DNA of 64,000 bases from Cryptomeria japonica (Eukaryota; Streptophyta; Pinopsida; Cupressales; Cupressaceae), in NCBI RefSeq assembly GCF_030272615.1, contig NW_026729142.1:1-64000 (forward strand). Reading direction: 5' to 3'. Below the pieces are notes generated by a model. It ran no database searches, was not told where the DNA came from, and was given only the letters and a program-made list of their open reading frames with translations. The translations under genes were made by a program, and so were the position numbers. Positions 61,101 through 64,000 of the stretch are shown here, piece by piece. Position 1 is the stretch's first letter. Every line of letters starts with the position of its first letter.

Positions 61101-61665
61101 TTGGAGAATAAAAATTAGTGTTTGGAGGCACGACAAGGTTTCAAGACAAAAGTCCCAGTTCCAAAGTCGGTAGCGTCAAAACGCAATTTTGATGTATATC
61201 GTGCTCTTAGAACCTCATTTCAGAGCTTGTGCCTTGAAAGCCCTGATTTTGGAACATAAAAATTAGTGTTTGGAGGTACAACAAGGTTTCAAGAAACAAG
61301 TCCCTATTCCGGAGCCTGTAGTGTCAAAATTCCATTTTGATGCACATCATTCTCTTAGAAGCTCATTTCAGAACTTGTGTCTTGAAAGACCTAGTTTTGG
61401 AGCGTCAAAATCAATGTTTCGAGGCACAACAAGGTTTCAAGATGCAAGACCCGATTCTATATCTAGTAACATCAAAATTCAATTTTGATCCACATTGTGC
61501 TCGTAGAACCTTGTTTTAGAAATTGTGCCTCAAAAGCCCCAGTTTTGGAGCATCAAAATCGATGTTTGGAGGCACAACAAGGTTTCAAGATGCAAGTCCC
61601 GATTCTCAAGTTGATAGAATCAAAACACGATTATGGAGCCAGTAGCATCAAAATTTGATTTTGAC
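55138..61665 (+). repeat. Satellite array, block 7 (+ orientation)
   Basis: Opens with a D/I series that matches the inverted 51985-52355 piece, then an F/A fusion at about 55560 that is also found in the inverted block near 49905. From 56000 onward the A-G order is mostly kept. At 60620-60860 it carries the partner of 52870-53100. It ends at GATTTTGACG (61665). Confidence 0.96.
55250..55490 (+). repeat. I-H-J variant monomer cassette, copy 10 (J lost)
   Basis: I (CGAAGCTTGCACCTCGAACG near 55262, CAGAATATCAAAATTGG) and H (GGAGCTTGTCCCTAGAAAGC near 55411, GGCACAAGGTTGCAAG near 55463) are followed by an abrupt jump to GCAAAAGCCCC near 55483, replacing J by a G-type fragment. Confidence 0.8.
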
Positions 61666-63030
61666 GAGCAGGATGTGTGCCAAAATCAGATTTTGACGCT
61701 TTTGACTCAAGAATCAGGACTTGCATCTGGAAACCCTGCTCCAAAACTGGGTCTTTCGAGGCAGAAGCTCTGAAATGAGCTTTTAAGAGAATGATGTGAG
61801 TGAAAATGAAATTTTGACCCTACAGGCTCCAGAATAGAAACTTGCTTGTTGAAACCTTGTTGTGCTTCCAAACACTGATTTTGATGTTCCAAAATAGGGC
61901 TTTCAAGGCACAAGCTCCGAAATGAGGTTCTAAGAGCACGATGTACATCAAAATTGTGTTTTGACGTTACCAACTTTGGAATTGGGACTTGTGTCTTGAA
62001 ACCTTGTTGTGTCTCCAAACACTAATTTTTATGCTCCAAAAATGATGATTTTGAGGCACAACCTCCGAAATGAGGTTCTAAGAACACTATATTTGTCAAA
62101 ATCTTGTTTTGATGCTATCAGCTTGACAATCGAGACTTGTATCTTGAAACCTTGTTGTGCCTTTAAACATTGATTTTGATGTTTTGAAACTGGAGCTTTC
62201 GAGCCACACACTGCGAAACGAGGTTCTAAGAGCACGATGCACATCAAAATCACGTTTCGACACTACAGGCTCCAAAATAGGGACTTTCGTCTTGAATGCT
62301 TGTTGTGCCTCCAAAGACCAATTTTGATGCTTTGAAACATTGTTGTGCCTGCAAACATCGATTTTGATTCTCCAAAATTGGGGCTTTTGAGGCACAATTT
62401 CTAAAATAGGGTTCTAAGAGCACAATATGAATCAAAATTGAATTTTGATGTTACTGGCTCTAGAATTGGGGCTTGCATCTTGAAACGTTGTTGTGCCAAA
62501 CAACAATAATTTTGATGCTCCGAAACCGGGGCTTTCGAGGCACAAGCTTTGAAATGAGGTTCTAAGAGCATGATGTACGCGAAAATCAGATTTTGCCGCT
62601 ATTGACTCTAGAATCAGGACTTCAATCTTGAAACCTTGTTGTGCCTACAAACATTGATTTTGATGCTACCGGCTCTAGAATCGGGGCTTCCATCTTGAAA
62701 CCTTGTTGTTCCTCCAAACATTGGTTTTGATGCTCAAAAACTGGGTCTTTCGAGGCACAAGCTCCGAAATGAGCTTCTAAGAGAATGATGTGTGTCAAAA
62801 TGGAATTTTGATGCTACAGGCTCTAGAATAGGGACTTGATAATTTAAACCTTGTTGTGCCTCCAAACACTGATTTTCATGTTCCAAAATCAGGGCTTTCA
62901 AGGCACAAGCTCTGAAATGAGGTTCTAAGAGCACGATGTACATCAAAATTGTGATTTGACGCTATCGACTCTAGAATTGGGACTTGTGTCTTGAAACATT
63001 GTTGTGCCTCCAAAGACTAATTTTTATGCT
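61666..63030 (-). repeat. Satellite array, block 8 (inverted, 1.4 kb)
   Basis: The reverse complement matches the series at about 46.2-47.35 kb (C monomer with a GGTAACATC form; D monomer with CAACAAGCAAGTC; F monomer with ACAACGTTTC). It begins at GAGCAGGATGTG and ends at TTTTTATGCT before CAAAAGCCTC in + orientation. About 110 bp present at 46.6 kb are missing near 62.33 kb. Confidence 0.95.
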
Positions 63031-63174
63031 CAAAAGCCTCATGTTTGGAGCTTGTGCCTTGAAAACCCTAATTTTGGAACATCAAAATCATTGTTTGGAG
63101 GCACAATAAGGTTTCAAGATGCATGTCGCGATTCTCGTGTTGGTAGCATCAAAATTTGATTTTGATGCACATCG

Positions 63175-63530
63175 TTCTTTTAGAACCTTGTTTCAAAGCT
63201 TGCACCTCAAACACCCCGGTTTCAGAACATCAAAATTGGTGTTTGGAGGCACAACAAGGTTTCAAGTTGCAAGTCCCAATTCTAGAGCCAGTAGTGTCAA
63301 AATGCGATTTTGAAGGAAATTGTGGCTTAGAACCTTATTTAGGAGCTTGTCCCTTGAAAGCCCCGGTTAGGGAGCATCAAAATTGGTGTTTGGAGGCACA
63401 AGGTTGAAAGAAGCAAGTCGCGATTTCGGAGGCGGCAGCGTAAAAATGTGATTTTGACGTACATGGTATTCTTAGAGCATCGTTTGCGGAGCTTGTGCAT
63501 TGAAAGCCCCAATTTTTAAACATCGAAATC
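63175..63530 (+). repeat. I-H-J variant monomer cassette, copy 11
   Basis: I (CAAAGCTTGCACCTCAAACA near 63194), H (GGAGCTTGTCCCTTGAAAGC near 63342, GGCACAAGGTTGAAAG near 63396) and J (TTAGAGCATCGTTTGCGG near 63473) are complete. J continues into the 504-bp copy of the window start, so base 1 of the window lies inside another J monomer. Confidence 0.8.
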
Positions 63531-64000
63531 AGTGTTTGGAGGCACAACAAGGTTTCAAGATGCAAGTCTCGATTCTAGAGTCAATAGCGTTAAAATCTGA
63601 TTTTGGTGCACATCGTGCTCTTCGATCCTCATTTCGAAGCTTGTGCCTCGAAAGCCCCGGTTTCAGAGCATCAAAATCAATGTTTTTTGGCACAACAAGG
63701 TTTCATGATGCAAGCCTCGATTCTAGAGCCAGTAGAATCAAAATTCAATTTTGATTTACATTGTTCTCTTAGAACCCTGTTTTAGAAATTGTGCCTCAAA
63801 AGCCCCAGTTTTGGATCATCAAAATCAATGTTTGGAGGCACAATAAGGTTTCAAGATGCAAGTCCTGATTCTAGAGCCGGTAGCATCAAAATTTGATTTT
63901 TAGGCACATCATGCTCTTAGAACCTTGTTTTGGAGCTTATGCCTTAGAATATTTGGTTTCAAGATAGAAGTCTTGATTCTCAAGCTGGTAGCGTCAAAAC
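63497..64000 (+). repeat. Near-identical copy of the first 504 bp of the window
   Basis: Partner of 1-504 with three visible differences and no gaps. The A/B fusion at about 63950-63980 (TTTGGTTTCAAGATAGAAG) is shared with 449-470 and is otherwise unusual, which rules out simple monomer similarity. Confidence 0.93.

Larger units (their letters stand above)
63031..64000 (+). repeat. Satellite array, block 9 (+ orientation)
   Basis: Short + block reaching the window edge. It contains an I-H-J cassette and then the second copy of the window's first 504 bp. The orientation flip at 63030 lies inside a C monomer. Confidence 0.96.

Noticed and set aside
1-64000. Roughly 250 open reading frames of 60-147 codons on both strands, many with similar sequence (HQNQCLEAQQGFK-like strings).
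   Set aside because: They follow the satellite exactly: the same DNA gives similar peptides in several frames and in both orientations, frames shift by one base per 148-bp monomer, and none has a domain, intron signal or codon bias independent of the repeat. They are not genes or a protein repeat family.
1-64000. CRISPR-like array.
   Set aside because: Repeats are 148 bp and contiguous, with no unique spacers. The variation is between homologous monomers.
1-64000. Telomeric, rDNA, 5S or tRNA gene arrays.
   Set aside because: There is no TTTAGGG-type run, no rRNA core sequence, and no tRNA box A/B pair in the 148-bp unit that I can recognise.
1-64000. Circular molecule inferred from identical window ends.
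   Set aside because: Three differences and satellite context make duplication or assembly repetition more likely. Nothing else (plasmid or organelle genes) supports circularity.

Overview
The window is almost entirely one tandem satellite DNA with a single large insertion. I find no protein-coding gene, tRNA, rRNA or CRISPR array. It reads as repeat-rich nuclear heterochromatin of a eukaryote. A land plant is most likely, because the insertion looks like a long LTR (TG...CA ends, 5-bp target duplication) carrying a cluster of CACGTG G-box motifs, and because satellite variation is dominated by CpG-to-TpG/CpA changes as expected under heavy DNA methylation. I cannot name the species. A large-genome plant such as a gymnosperm or fern is a guess.

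Satellite. About 59.8 kb (roughly 400 copies by length) is built from a 148-bp monomer. Successive landmarks between 45766 and 47098 fall exactly 148 bp apart. At least seven monomer types (called A to G here) recur in fixed order and form a 1,036-bp higher-order unit (7 x 148), seen complete at 45766-46801. Most other stretches are shortened or reshuffled versions: missing monomers, fused hybrid monomers, and an alternative three-monomer cassette (I-H-J) at eleven places. Nearly every monomer carries a short dyad, roughly GCRTCAAAAT, 3 nt, ATTTTGAYGC, near its 3' end. Because 148 is not a multiple of 3 and stop codons are sparse in several frames, the array is full of 60-147 codon open frames. 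I treat these as by-products, not genes.

Layout. 1-30310: satellite, + orientation. 30311-34367: 4,057-bp LTR-like insertion with the duplicated target CAAGG on both sides, splitting an F-type monomer. 34368-36388: satellite +. 36386-37624: satellite inverted. 37625-47433: satellite +. 47434-47597: GC-rich non-satellite insert exactly at an orientation switch. 47598-53156: inverted. 53157-54745: +. 54746-55137: inverted. 55138-61665: +. 61666-63030: inverted. 63031-64000: +. The + strand here means the strand on which the monomer reads through the dyad into TTAGAACC.

History. Private sequence variants link distant pieces: direct copies (16.6-22.2 kb with 39.4-44.7 kb; 3.55-6.0 kb with 7.95-10.4 kb; 1-504 with 63497-64000 at 3 differences) and inverted copies (22.6-23.83 kb with 36.39-37.62 kb; 46.2-47.35 kb with 61.68-62.9 kb; 52.87-53.10 kb with 60.62-60.86 kb). 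The array therefore grew by kilobase-scale segment duplication and inversion as well as monomer-by-monomer exchange. At least one inversion breakpoint (36331-36398) carries a template-switch-like scar.
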